From Saprospiraceae bacterium (lineage in GTDB: Bacteria; Bacteroidota; Bacteroidia; Chitinophagales; Saprospiraceae), in NCBI GenBank assembly GCA_028285085.1, contig JANQQI010000070.1:1-64000 (forward strand): a DNA stretch of 64,000 nt, written 5' to 3'. A program made the translations under genes and the position numbers. This document shows, in pieces, positions 54,660 to 63,037 of the stretch. Under the pieces are notes generated by a model. That model saw only the letters and a list, made by a program, of their open reading frames with translations. It searched no databases and was not told the origin of the DNA. How positions within the stretch are numbered: position 1 is the first letter of the stretch; each line of letters starts with the position of its first letter.

Positions 54660-55250
54660 TTAAATAATCCATAACTTCCTAGCTAATTCTCGTTCTTCAA
54701 GTCCACATACATCCACATATATTGCTGTGGTTTGTAAATATGCATGACCTAAATATTTTTGAACTTTAGTTAATGGTAATCTTGTAACGGCATGTACAGC
54801 AAAACCATGTCTTAATCCTAATGCAGAAGACTTAATGCCCTCTATTCCCGCTTCATTCATAACGGACTTTATATAACGAGAAGCTGATCTCGTGGAAAAA
54901 CTCCATAGCGAATCTTTCATTATAGAACTATGAGTCTCTAGTTCAGTCATATACCTTTCCAGCTCATCAAGTAGAAAGTCAGGTAGTGGAAGCTGTCTGA
55001 ATATATCTTTCCTACGCCGTTTTAAAGTCTGGATAATCACAGACTTATTAGAAAAGTCGATACTAGTTTTATTAAGATTAACAACTTCACTTATTCTTGC
55101 ACCCGTGAAAAACAACATTAAACAGAAAAGTCTAATATCCTGCCTCTTCTGAGTATCCGCAGCTTGATAAAATCGTCTACGCTCATCTTGATTTAAGTAT
55201 TTCCTTTGCCCTTCTTGGTCAAAAAGAGACAGTTCAAAATGATATGCCAT
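54660..55250 (-). CDS. Small tyrosine recombinase, paralogue of 32753-33338
   Basis: The 196-residue protein is catalytic domain only: TGARISEV, LKRRRKD, GLRHGFAVHA, YLGHAYLQTTAIY with the nucleophile Tyr. It shares the QRKYLN-DERRRF opening and the ending EERE-A-KLW with the first paralogue. A core-like site lies 37 bp upstream at 55287-55313, with a matching direct copy at 59368-59394. Confidence 0.88.
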   Translation of the reverse strand: MAYHFELSLFDQEGQRKYLNQDERRRFYQAADTQKRQDIRLFCLMLFFTGARISEVVNLNKTSIDFSNKSVIIQTLKRRRKDIFRQLPLPDFLLDELERYMTELETHSSIMKDSLWSFSTRSASRYIKSVMNEAGIEGIKSSALGLRHGFAVHAVTRLPLTKVQKYLGHAYLQTTAIYVDVCGLEERELARKLWII

Positions 55251-55666
55251 AAGATATATTTCCTTCTTTTAGTTGGCAAATATAACTGTCCTACTATTAT
55301 ATATTCTCGGCCAAAAAGGCAAGGAAAAGATTAAATTTTTCAAATATAGAAGTGAATCAATATGAAATAAATTATACTTTTCATATTTTGAAATTTCATA
55401 AATTTTATTTTTAAGATAGGCCAGAGTTTATCAAGATGCGTATATTAATATACACAATGAGAGCTATTAATCTTTACAATTCTGGAACTAGCTAAAGAAG
55501 GTTTGAAAATCTCTCCATAAACGTCTAGAACATATAACAAATTTAGCCTAAGTTAAAAATGATAGGGTATGCAATACTGACTACATATAGTATAAAAACA
55601 ATAGTATGTCCTTAATTCTTAGTTTTTTCTGCTTCATTAATTCTTTGCTTTAGATTAGATTTAATA
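55251..55666. other. Intergenic stretch with recombinase core site
   Basis: AT-rich, no gene seen on either strand. The only feature I can support is the 27-bp site at 55287-55313, so this is probably a junction between the recombinase and the module to its right. Confidence 0.45.
55287..55313. other. Putative recombinase core site, copy 2
   Basis: Arms TGTCCTA and TCGGCCA with a 13-bp spacer, matching the geometry of 33364-33390 and 59368-59394. It is a direct copy of the site at 59368 (right arm identical, CTAT start and ATTY end of the spacer shared). Confidence 0.5.
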
Positions 55667-58600
55667 TTAATCACTTAGGTAGGATTGAGGTGTACCATCC
55701 CATACTTCAAGAGAGTGCCCTCTTCTAGAAAATGGATATTTATGATTAAAGGTTTTAGTTGCTCTCACCAGTTGCTCTTTATCGATTTTATTCATTTCAA
55801 CGTCAATTGGTTTTTCAGTGCCGGAGAGTATATGTCCAGAAACCTTCTCATTTCTCAAGGGGAGTAACATTGCCGTTTTTGCTGTTTGTCTTACAACTTT
55901 AAAAAAGTAGTTATGATTTCCATAAAAGTATGTTCTATAAAAAACAATCTTTCCAATTATACTATTATAATCATAAACTTTTGATTCACGCGTGGCAATT
56001 ATAGTATTTATTTTTCTAACAATTAGAATAGCTAAATCTTCAATTGTGGTATCGGTGTTGATATGACTACCAATATAACGAGAGTTAGAATTATCAATTT
56101 CCTCAGGATTTTGAATTAATTGCATTATTCTTTCTCTCAGCATAGAAGGATTGACGATTAATTTACTCTTTACACCATAAGCTAAGGTTAAAGCACCTCG
56201 TACAATATTGTCATCTGGGTCACTAAACAATTCGACAAGATTACTGAATCCTTTTTCGTCCAAATAGCTAGCCGATATCATTGCTAGTCTTGGGTAAGAC
56301 CATCTACTGCCATTAGTGGAAACATGGTTGGTTGTCATGACTTTCATTGCCATTGAAGCAATCTCTCTCAAGGCAGGAATAGTCCCAGCTCGAGCAAGTG
56401 CATTCATTACATTACCATCGAATGTATCTATCCATTTCTGCGTATTCCCTCGATGTACATTTATTGAATCTAATATCAGCGGAACTGATAGTTTGGCAGG
56501 CATAAAACCTAATGCATAAATTGCCCTTCTTCTTACTTTTAAATCTTTAACTTTTGCAAGGCTTCCTACTTTTTGAACAACTTTATCATTGACATTTCGA
56601 GATATCTTTGGAGTCTTGAAAAGGTCAAGAATTTTATTTTTTTGACTACCTTGAGTATTTGTAAGCATCTCATAAATAGTATTTGAGACACCTTCATCAA
56701 AATATTCTTCTGGCATTTTCCTGATTGTTTCAAGTATTAGTTTTTCCCAATTGGCGCTTCTTGATAATAATTGTTCCCATAGAGAAAAACGCCAACTTTC
56801 AGTTATAAAGACATTTAAATAAATCAGTACTCCTATGAGTTGTGTTGAATCCTCAAATCTCTGAGCAATAGAATCTATATTTGATAAAATTCCTTCCGAA
56901 GTTTTATTTTTTTCCAACCAATCTAGGGCAAGAGCTTTTGCCATACAGTATTCTTTGAATTCCTCATATACAAATGTGACTGATTCCGGTATACCATCAT
57001 GTCTCCAACTATGTTCTTCTAAAATTATAAACTCATCTCTAATCCGACTATAAATAGATTTTGGCTCACCATACTTTCTATTATCTCCAGTAACTTGTTG
57101 TATTTGTGAGAAAGATATGGAAGATAATTGTTTAGAAAGCATAAAAAGGGCAATATCAAATAAATAAGATTGAATTTCTATTTTTTGAAAATCAAGAAAT
57201 TTTTCCTCCCCTTGCTGAATCATTCTTTCAGCAATTGATTGACTTTTCCTTTCAATATAAAGGTCAAATAATTGTTTTAGGCGTATTTCAGAAACATCTC
57301 CTATATCACGCTCTTTATATGCTTCACAGAAAAATCTAAGTAATAGTGGATGTTTACATTGTTCCCATGCATAACCGGATATTTTTCCTTTAATGCGATA
57401 ATAAGTAAGATATACCTCAATAGCTTTTTTATATTCTTCATCAGAAAATTTAAAGAATTCAGAGTATAGCTGACTTTTTTCATTGGGTAGACTAAACAAA
57501 GTTTTCTTCCAATATGATCCCTTATACATTCCCCAATAGTAATCCCTACATGTAATTACCGCCTTTAGGTTTTTACTTATTAATTGTTGATTAAATCTCT
57601 CCAAGGCCTTTCGCATTTCAATGGGGCTTGTATATTCATTAATCCCATCAATAAAAACGATACCTGGCTTAGATTTACTTGTTGTAGCATTAGCTAAAAA
57701 CAGTAGTCCATTTTCGATATTTGATTGACTTAGTTTCTTATAGTTGTTAAGTTCAATGGCAACTCCTTCACTAATATCTTTTGACTTTCCAAGTGAAAGC
57801 AAGTTTCCAACTAGTAAAATAGCTATTTGCCTTTCTTTGTACTGTGAAGCTAAATGACATATCAGGTTGGTTTTCCCACTACCTGCTGGAGCAACAAGAA
57901 TGAAACATTTATTCTTTTCATCATGATTAAGAAAATCATTTATGTCTTTTTCAATTTTCCTCTGTATATATAACTCCTTGATATATTTTTTGCCTAAGCC
58001 ATCATGCAATAAGCTATCAATCTGTGCTCTACAAATGGATAAAGCCTCTTGGTTGAGCCTATTGATAGCACCTGTCAATGCAATCGTTTGCGGATAAAGT
58101 GAGCTGATAAGTTCTGAAGGAATGGCATAAACAGATTTATCGTTTTTATTGAAATCATCAGGCTGAACGATCCATGAAACCATTCCTACTATACATTTCT
58201 TTTCTTTGTTGTATACAGGAGCCCCACTAAAACCTTGTCCGATTTTCTTATCTTCATCAATTAATTCTAATACTTTGAAATTCCATTTACTGTTAACTTG
58301 TCGTGCATAAATCTTACCTTCTGATCCGCTATGGATAATCCCACCTCTTTCAGAATAACCGTGTGTGCGAAAAGTATTTGTTTGGTTTTCTAAATTGACA
58401 GAACTACCCAGCGGAATAGGCGTAACATTTTTAGGAAGTTGACCATTGAATTTTAAAACAACTACATCTCCCTCTTCAAAAGGAAGCCACTTCTGAAGAA
58501 TTATGGCTTTACGAGGAGCAGAATCCTCAGTCAAATTTCTTTCTTCTTCAATTAGAAATTGAAAAGATATTTGAGCTGGTAAAATAGTATTTTCCTTTTG

Positions 58601-58726
58601 GCTTTCACGAGGAATGATTACGTGAGAACAAGTAACTATATGACCTTCTTTATCAATCAAGAAACCTGTTCCTATAGTTTGATTATTTTCATCTAAAATT
58701 CTAACTATGCCATTTGTGATGTCCAT
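55667..58726 (-). CDS. Trypsin-like protease fused to NACHT-type ATPase and HEAT-like repeats
   Basis: Residues 1-~210 are a trypsin-like serine protease: His35 (TCSHV), Asp87 (EEGDVVVLKF), Ser167 in GQGFSGAP. A STAND ATPase follows: Walker A APAGSGKT (279-286), Walker B IVFIDGINEY (356-365), VITCRDYYWG. The C-terminal ~400 residues carry HEAT-like helical repeats (LKVRRRAIYALGFMPAKLSV; SDPDDNIVRGALTLAYGVKS). This protease-STAND design belongs to predicted conflict systems in which the repeat region senses a trigger and the protease executes. The Trypco1-like partner gene lies directly upstream with no gap. Confidence 0.85.
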   Translation of the reverse strand: MDITNGIVRILDENNQTIGTGFLIDKEGHIVTCSHVIIPRESQKENTILPAQISFQFLIEEERNLTEDSAPRKAIILQKWLPFEEGDVVVLKFNGQLPKNVTPIPLGSSVNLENQTNTFRTHGYSERGGIIHSGSEGKIYARQVNSKWNFKVLELIDEDKKIGQGFSGAPVYNKEKKCIVGMVSWIVQPDDFNKNDKSVYAIPSELISSLYPQTIALTGAINRLNQEALSICRAQIDSLLHDGLGKKYIKELYIQRKIEKDINDFLNHDEKNKCFILVAPAGSGKTNLICHLASQYKERQIAILLVGNLLSLGKSKDISEGVAIELNNYKKLSQSNIENGLLFLANATTSKSKPGIVFIDGINEYTSPIEMRKALERFNQQLISKNLKAVITCRDYYWGMYKGSYWKKTLFSLPNEKSQLYSEFFKFSDEEYKKAIEVYLTYYRIKGKISGYAWEQCKHPLLLRFFCEAYKERDIGDVSEIRLKQLFDLYIERKSQSIAERMIQQGEEKFLDFQKIEIQSYLFDIALFMLSKQLSSISFSQIQQVTGDNRKYGEPKSIYSRIRDEFIILEEHSWRHDGIPESVTFVYEEFKEYCMAKALALDWLEKNKTSEGILSNIDSIAQRFEDSTQLIGVLIYLNVFITESWRFSLWEQLLSRSANWEKLILETIRKMPEEYFDEGVSNTIYEMLTNTQGSQKNKILDLFKTPKISRNVNDKVVQKVGSLAKVKDLKVRRRAIYALGFMPAKLSVPLILDSINVHRGNTQKWIDTFDGNVMNALARAGTIPALREIASMAMKVMTTNHVSTNGSRWSYPRLAMISASYLDEKGFSNLVELFSDPDDNIVRGALTLAYGVKSKLIVNPSMLRERIMQLIQNPEEIDNSNSRYIGSHINTDTTIEDLAILIVRKINTIIATRESKVYDYNSIIGKIVFYRTYFYGNHNYFFKVVRQTAKTAMLLPLRNEKVSGHILSGTEKPIDVEMNKIDKEQLVRATKTFNHKYPFSRRGHSLEVWDGTPQSYLSD

Positions 58727-59107
58727 TTAAGAGGAGAGTTTTTCGGTACGTTTTTCTTTTTTCCATGTAACGGTTACTTTAAAAGTAGCTTCTACTGCCG
58801 TCTTTGCTAAATATGGAATACCCAGCTCCCCATCGAATTTCAACCCCATTTCAAAGGAAAATTCATCTGGTTCGACCTTTTGAGCTGATTTGACAAAGGC
58901 TTGAGATATAGATTCTACTATTCCCAAAGCTTTTTCAAACTTTCGACCACCTTCTTGGGCTAATTCTTCAACTTTTTTTTGCCTAACTGTTATAACTCCA
59001 TCATTTTCCTGTGTCTCTTGAAATCTTGTTTGATCAAGGTGGTTTTCTTCAGCTTCGATATAAATGACGCCGAATTCCGATTGGAATGGATATATTTTTG
59101 AAGACAT
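58727..59107 (-). CDS. Trypco1-like (trypsin-co-occurring domain) protein
   Basis: The 126-residue protein has a beta-rich N-terminus (FGVIYIEAEENH), a helix (ALGIVESISQAFVKSAQ), then FSFEMGLKFDGELGIPYLAK and VEATFKVTVTW, which I match to the CU044_2847/Trypco1 family that co-occurs with trypsin-like proteases. It precedes the trypsin-NACHT gene directly and could be its substrate, inhibitor or recruiter. The family call is from recalled sequence pattern. Confidence 0.75.
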   Translation of the reverse strand: MSSKIYPFQSEFGVIYIEAEENHLDQTRFQETQENDGVITVRQKKVEELAQEGGRKFEKALGIVESISQAFVKSAQKVEPDEFSFEMGLKFDGELGIPYLAKTAVEATFKVTVTWKKEKRTEKLSS

Positions 59108-59406
59108 TTTGGTTTATTTTAATTTTTAAAACTAAATATACTAGATATCTTATAAAAACAGAAAACACTCTGTTGTTGAAAACCAAGCTAAAATTAGTAA
59201 TGCCGAAGGCATATTAAAATTATTTTAAATTTCCCCAGAACATAACTTTTTTGTTGAGCCTCCTCTAACACAAGATTTCATTTTTATTCAGACAACATAA
59301 GGTTTGAAGTTTAGCGTTCTTAACTGCAAACATCTAAAGTCATTTTTATTTTCATAAAATTGCGTATTGGCATACTATATATAATTTTCGGCCAAATCAT
59401 ATTTCC
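59108..59406. other. Intergenic stretch with third recombinase core site
   Basis: About 300 bp with no gene; it ends in the 27-bp core-like site at 59368-59394. It is the right edge of the possibly excisable segment. Confidence 0.4.
59368..59394. other. Putative recombinase core site, copy 3
   Basis: Arms TGGCATA and TCGGCCA with a 13-bp spacer (CTAT...ATTT), 4.08 kb from the copy at 55287 in the same orientation. The segment between the two copies contains exactly the trypsin-NACHT and Trypco1-like genes. Confidence 0.5.
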
Positions 59407-59952
59407 ATGAAAATCCGAAGGTTACTTTTAGTATATAAAACGCTCTATTTAGCTTTAGTGATTGTTCTTATTTTCCCACACACAACCTGGGGACAAAGTG
59501 ACCTAGACAGCAAGATCACCGAAAGACAAGCTCAGATTGCCGATGCTCTCAACAGGATGAACGACATCATCAATCAAGCTGATAAAAAGCTTGAGAGCTT
59601 AGAAAATGTCAAAGCGGCCATTGATGCTTCAATGATACCTAATAATAGAACCATAGGTGTTTATCTTATTATTGGCAAAGACAATGAAGCAGCACCGAAT
59701 GAATGGGTATCAACCATAGAAAAGTATTTCAAAGCTTATGGCTTTCCTGTAAAGATCATTTCAGATAATGCTCATCCTGAAGGGCAGGGGGCAATTGCCC
59801 TTATCTATGTTGGTGCAAAAGCATATGAAGGAAATCTACCAAACGGAAGTATTAGCCTTCACTATCTACTCACCGAGCATAAAAAGGTCTTTTCTGATTT
59901 ACTGGAAATGTACAAAGAGGCTAACCCTGATCATTTTACCACTAAAAATTAG
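59407..59952 (+). CDS. Secreted hypothetical protein with coiled-coil
   Basis: The 181-residue protein has a signal peptide (LYLALVIVLIFPHTTWGQ), a coiled-coil at ~30-70 (KITERQAQIADALNRMNDII) and a globular C-terminal part (GVYLIIGKDNEAAPNEWVST; GQGAIALIYVGAKAYEG). No family recognised. Its stop overlaps the end of the convergent DUF1640-type gene by 4 bp. Confidence 0.6.
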   Translation: MKIRRLLLVYKTLYLALVIVLIFPHTTWGQSDLDSKITERQAQIADALNRMNDIINQADKKLESLENVKAAIDASMIPNNRTIGVYLIIGKDNEAAPNEWVSTIEKYFKAYGFPVKIISDNAHPEGQGAIALIYVGAKAYEGNLPNGSISLHYLLTEHKKVFSDLLEMYKEANPDHFTTKN

Positions 59953-60278
59953 GCCATTAGGGTTAAACTGAAAAGCGCGACCATAACGCCAACAATTGTT
60001 ATTGTCTGGATTATCTGGAATTTAAGACTGCCAGATAATTTATCACTTAAACGGGTTTCCATGTCGTGCATTTCTGAACGTAAGTTGGCTTCAACTTTAG
60101 TTATTTCTGAGCGCAACGCAGTCTCAACTTTATGTAAGTCTTCTTTTGTGGCGATGCCGGATATAGTAACCTCCTGTACAGCTTCCATGATACCTTCAGC
60201 CTGTTTTTTAGTAAAACCACGCTCTTTAAGCAAGGTTACAACTTTATAAGTATCAAAATGCAGTGTCGCAAAGTTCAT
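59949..60278 (-). CDS. DUF1640/CCDC90-type coiled-coil membrane protein
   Basis: The 109-residue protein has the family pattern: FDTYKVVTLLKERGFTKKQA near the start, EAVQEVTISGIATKEDL, a heptad coiled-coil (TALRSEITKVEANLRSEMHD) and a C-terminal membrane helix (FQIIQTITIVGVMVALFSLT). Such proteins are membrane-anchored coiled coils of unclear function, found widely on mobile DNA. Confidence 0.8.
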   Translation of the reverse strand: MNFATLHFDTYKVVTLLKERGFTKKQAEGIMEAVQEVTISGIATKEDLHKVETALRSEITKVEANLRSEMHDMETRLSDKLSGSLKFQIIQTITIVGVMVALFSLTLMA

Positions 60279-60323
60279 ATCTACCAGTATAAACTATTTA
60301 TAGTTGGCTTTCAATAATTTACT

Positions 60324-61244
60324 TCAAGGCATAGGAGAAAGAAGCGGTTTTATTTCTTGAAGTTCTCCTAGTGCGGACTGATTAAGTTCTATGGTTTCAT
60401 TGTTGCTTTGTTCAATGTAAGTAAGATCTTTAGCAAGGATGCTTTTTCCTTGTAATTCTGTAATAAGCTGTTCATATTCCATCCCTGCATCTTGCGCAGC
60501 CATTTGTGCATCTAATGCAGCCATAGAAGCTTGTTCTAAGATTTCAGCTTTTCTTATCCGTCGTTCTTCATCAGTTAGTGATTCGTTAGCATCAATAGTT
60601 TTTAAAGCGTTTTCTATTCGTTCACTTTCTTCTTCAAGAGTTTCTTTTTGGCTTTGAACTTTATTTCTAAAATCATCGAATTGTACAAGACTATTTTCAA
60701 GTACCGGAACAATCTCGCTCTGTTCAAAATCCTGCTGCGCTCTTAAAATAAAGATTAACATTTCAGAGGAAATATCATCAGGTAATTTCTGGCCGACACG
60801 TCGTTTATAAGCTAAAATAGTATCAGTAATGGCTTTGTTTTTGTATGCCCCATCCTCATTCTTATCAAAATACTTGGCTTCTATTGCATCATTTAGTTCG
60901 CGATGTTGCTGTGTGGTGTTTTGTAACTTTTGGTTAATCTCTTCAATTTGTGAATCAACCCGAATGATTATTTCATTCATCTTTTCAATAGCTTCAGATA
61001 TCAGCTTCTGAGCTTCTCGAATGTCTTCAATAATTTGTTGATAGGCAAGCTGAAAAATAAGATCAATAAACTCTTTCAGCCTCTCTTCATGACTATCACG
61101 ATTAAGTGCAATGACTGCTTGTATGCTCATACGGCTTGATATTCCATCACCGCCCATCAGGATATTTACGTCATTATCATAGTCTAGTTTTTTCTGATCC
61201 GAAGCAGAGTTAAATCCATTTGTCAGATCAAATGACATTTCCAA
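60324..61244 (-). CDS. Coiled-coil hypothetical protein
   Basis: This 306-residue soluble protein is mostly helical with strong coiled-coil at ~95-145 and ~200-280 (KLISEAIEKMNEIIIRVDSQ; RIENALKTIDANESLTDEER). The opening (FDLTNGFNSASDQKKLDYDN) is unlike any family I know. It is 45 bp upstream of the DUF1640-type gene on the same strand, so they may work together as a coiled-coil pair. Confidence 0.6.
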   Translation of the reverse strand: MEMSFDLTNGFNSASDQKKLDYDNDVNILMGGDGISSRMSIQAVIALNRDSHEERLKEFIDLIFQLAYQQIIEDIREAQKLISEAIEKMNEIIIRVDSQIEEINQKLQNTTQQHRELNDAIEAKYFDKNEDGAYKNKAITDTILAYKRRVGQKLPDDISSEMLIFILRAQQDFEQSEIVPVLENSLVQFDDFRNKVQSQKETLEEESERIENALKTIDANESLTDEERRIRKAEILEQASMAALDAQMAAQDAGMEYEQLITELQGKSILAKDLTYIEQSNNETIELNQSALGELQEIKPLLSPMP

Positions 61245-61778
61245 ACTTCCTCATTTGTAGATAGTGGCATTGCTAAAACTATAACATGAAAAAGGTTAAT
61301 AAATGATTAAGCAATCATAGCGTTTATTTTCGCCAGAATTAAAACTTATCAAGTTAGTAATATTACAGCATATTTCTCTTTATAAGTAGTTGAACTATTA
61401 TGTTTTATGTAAAATCCTATACGACTATCTTACTAGTACTCTGTAACATAAAAAGGTAGAATCGTAGGGTGGGGATTTATCCCCATCGAGAAGAGATTTT
61501 CCACGCCAGATAAATCTACCGCCTAAGTAAGTACTTTTAAAAATTTAAGTTGCAGAGTACTAGTGTGATTTATTATAAAAATACTTTGGCTTACTTACTT
61601 ATATAACAATACTTTTGTAATTTAAAAATAATTAACTAACTTCCATTTTATTCGTCTACAAAGAGTTCACCTCTTAAATAAAAGCTGAAACACTTAAAAT
61701 GTATGTTCATTATACGTACATATTAGTTGAATATACACTACTTATCATCCTTAATATTAACTCCAAAATTGCTTTTTC
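61245..61778. other. Gene-free AT-rich stretch holding a palindromic repeat
   Basis: No gene is seen over ~530 bp. It contains the 133-bp inverted-repeat element at 61432-61564, then the promoter region of the glycine-rich secreted protein. Confidence 0.45.
61432..61564. mobile_element. MITE-like element with 16-bp terminal inverted repeats
   Basis: ACTAGTACTCTGTAAC at the left end and GTTGCAGAGTACTAGT at the right form 16-bp inverted repeats with one mismatch. Inside are GGTAGA/TCTACC and the palindrome GGGGATTTATCCCC. It has no coding capacity and I see no clear target-site duplication, so it may be a MITE or a structured repeat. Confidence 0.5.
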
Positions 61779-63032
61779 ATGAAAACAATTTATGTTGCTG
61801 TATTTGCAATCCTCATTTGCCTTAAAATACAAGGTCAAGAAGTACTGAAGTTGGGAAGCAATGACCCAAAAAATCCGCAAAAATTATTAATCCAAAGTGA
61901 TGGAATCACAGGTGAAGTCAATCAAAAACTACTAATCGCAGGCTATATAGAAATAAGCCATCAAGATGAAAACATATTTACTGATGAGGCTAAGAGAATA
62001 TATTTAAAATTTGATTCTATTCAATTTATTAACAATGGAATAATTTTCACGAAAAGTGATCTAGGCATTTATCCAACAAAATATTTAGGAGGACATGTTC
62101 GTATTAAAAGTATTCGGGGCACTACTGGTGAACATGGTAATTCTCATAATACTCAAGCACCTCCTATTACTCAAAAAGCTCAAAGCGGAGGGCGTGGAAG
62201 TAATGGCAGGGACGCAAGTTGTGGAGTAAAAATGGACGGACTTGTTCCAAAAGCTTGGAACAAAGGGTGTCATAATGGTGGTTCAGGAAAAAACGGACAA
62301 AATGGTAGCAAAGGAAGAAATGGAGATAAAGGAGGTAATGGTAGTAAAGGGACTCATTCATCAAATATATTACTAGAACTAAACAAAATATCGTTAGACA
62401 GTAATCTTAAAATAGATATAGAGGCAGAAGGCGGAAATGGAGGAAATGGAGGTAATGGTCAAAAAGGGGGAGTAGGAGGAGAAGGCGGAAATGGAGGTAG
62501 AGGAGGACACGGAGGTAATGGTAATGAATGCGGAAGGTCTGCTTGCAACGGAGGCAGGGGAGGTAATGCAGGTAGTGGTGGCAGAGGAGGTAATGGCGGA
62601 GATGGAGGAAATGGAGGTAGAGGAGGAAATGGGGGGTTAATTGAAATTTATTTTAGCGAGCCAGAAATGCAAGACTTCCTATTTCAAGGAATTGATAAGA
62701 GAGTTGCCGCCAAATACAAAGGTGGAAAAGGTGGAAGACCTGGTATTGGTGGAGAAGGTGGAGAAGGTGGAAGACCTGGCAAAAAAGGGTGTGGAGGAGG
62801 AAGAGGAAAAGCAGAAGGCATCCCTGATGTATGGCAAGACGATGGCAAAAATGGTGGTTGCGGGAATACTGGAACTGCTGGGAGTGTCGGTAGTAGAGGA
62901 AAAAACGGAGAATGGGGTGAACAAGGACAAGATGGAATGCTTCGCCATTCAAACTATAAATATGTTGAAGAAAGAGAGACTGATTTTTTCAATATGCCTG
63001 AAAAAATCCAAGGAATATTTACAATAATATAA
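61779..63032 (+). CDS. Secreted glycine-rich repeat protein
   Basis: The 417-residue protein has a signal peptide ([18 protein letters not shown]), an N-terminal beta region with [20 protein letters not shown], then ~220 residues dominated by Gly-Gly-Asn and Gly-x-Gly repeats ([14 protein letters not shown]) with scattered Cys pairs (CGRSACNGG). A non-repetitive island ([20 protein letters not shown]) separates two Gly-rich blocks, and a tail ([15 protein letters not shown]) follows. It may form a polyglycine-type helical bundle or a surface scaffold. It is 5 bp from the MACPF gene, so likely co-transcribed. Confidence 0.65.
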   Translation: MKTIYVAVFAILICLKIQGQEVLKLGSNDPKNPQKLLIQSDGITGEVNQKLLIAGYIEISHQDENIFTDEAKRIYLKFDSIQFINNGIIFTKSDLGIYPTKYLGGHVRIKSIRGTTGEHGNSHNTQAPPITQKAQSGGRGSNGRDASCGVKMDGLVPKAWNKGCHNGGSGKNGQNGSKGRNGDKGGNGSKGTHSSNILLELNKISLDSNLKIDIEAEGGNGGNGGNGQKGGVGGEGGNGGRGGHGGNGNECGRSACNGGRGGNAGSGGRGGNGGDGGNGGRGGNGGLIEIYFSEPEMQDFLFQGIDKRVAAKYKGGKGGRPGIGGEGGEGGRPGKKGCGGGRGKAEGIPDVWQDDGKNGGCGNTGTAGSVGSRGKNGEWGEQGQDGMLRHSNYKYVEERETDFFNMPEKIQGIFTII

Positions 63033-63037
63033 TCGCT

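Noticed and set aside
62641-63027. Overlapping frames in and opposite the glycine-rich gene
   Set aside because: They are by-products of the repetitive GGN codons in the real frame.
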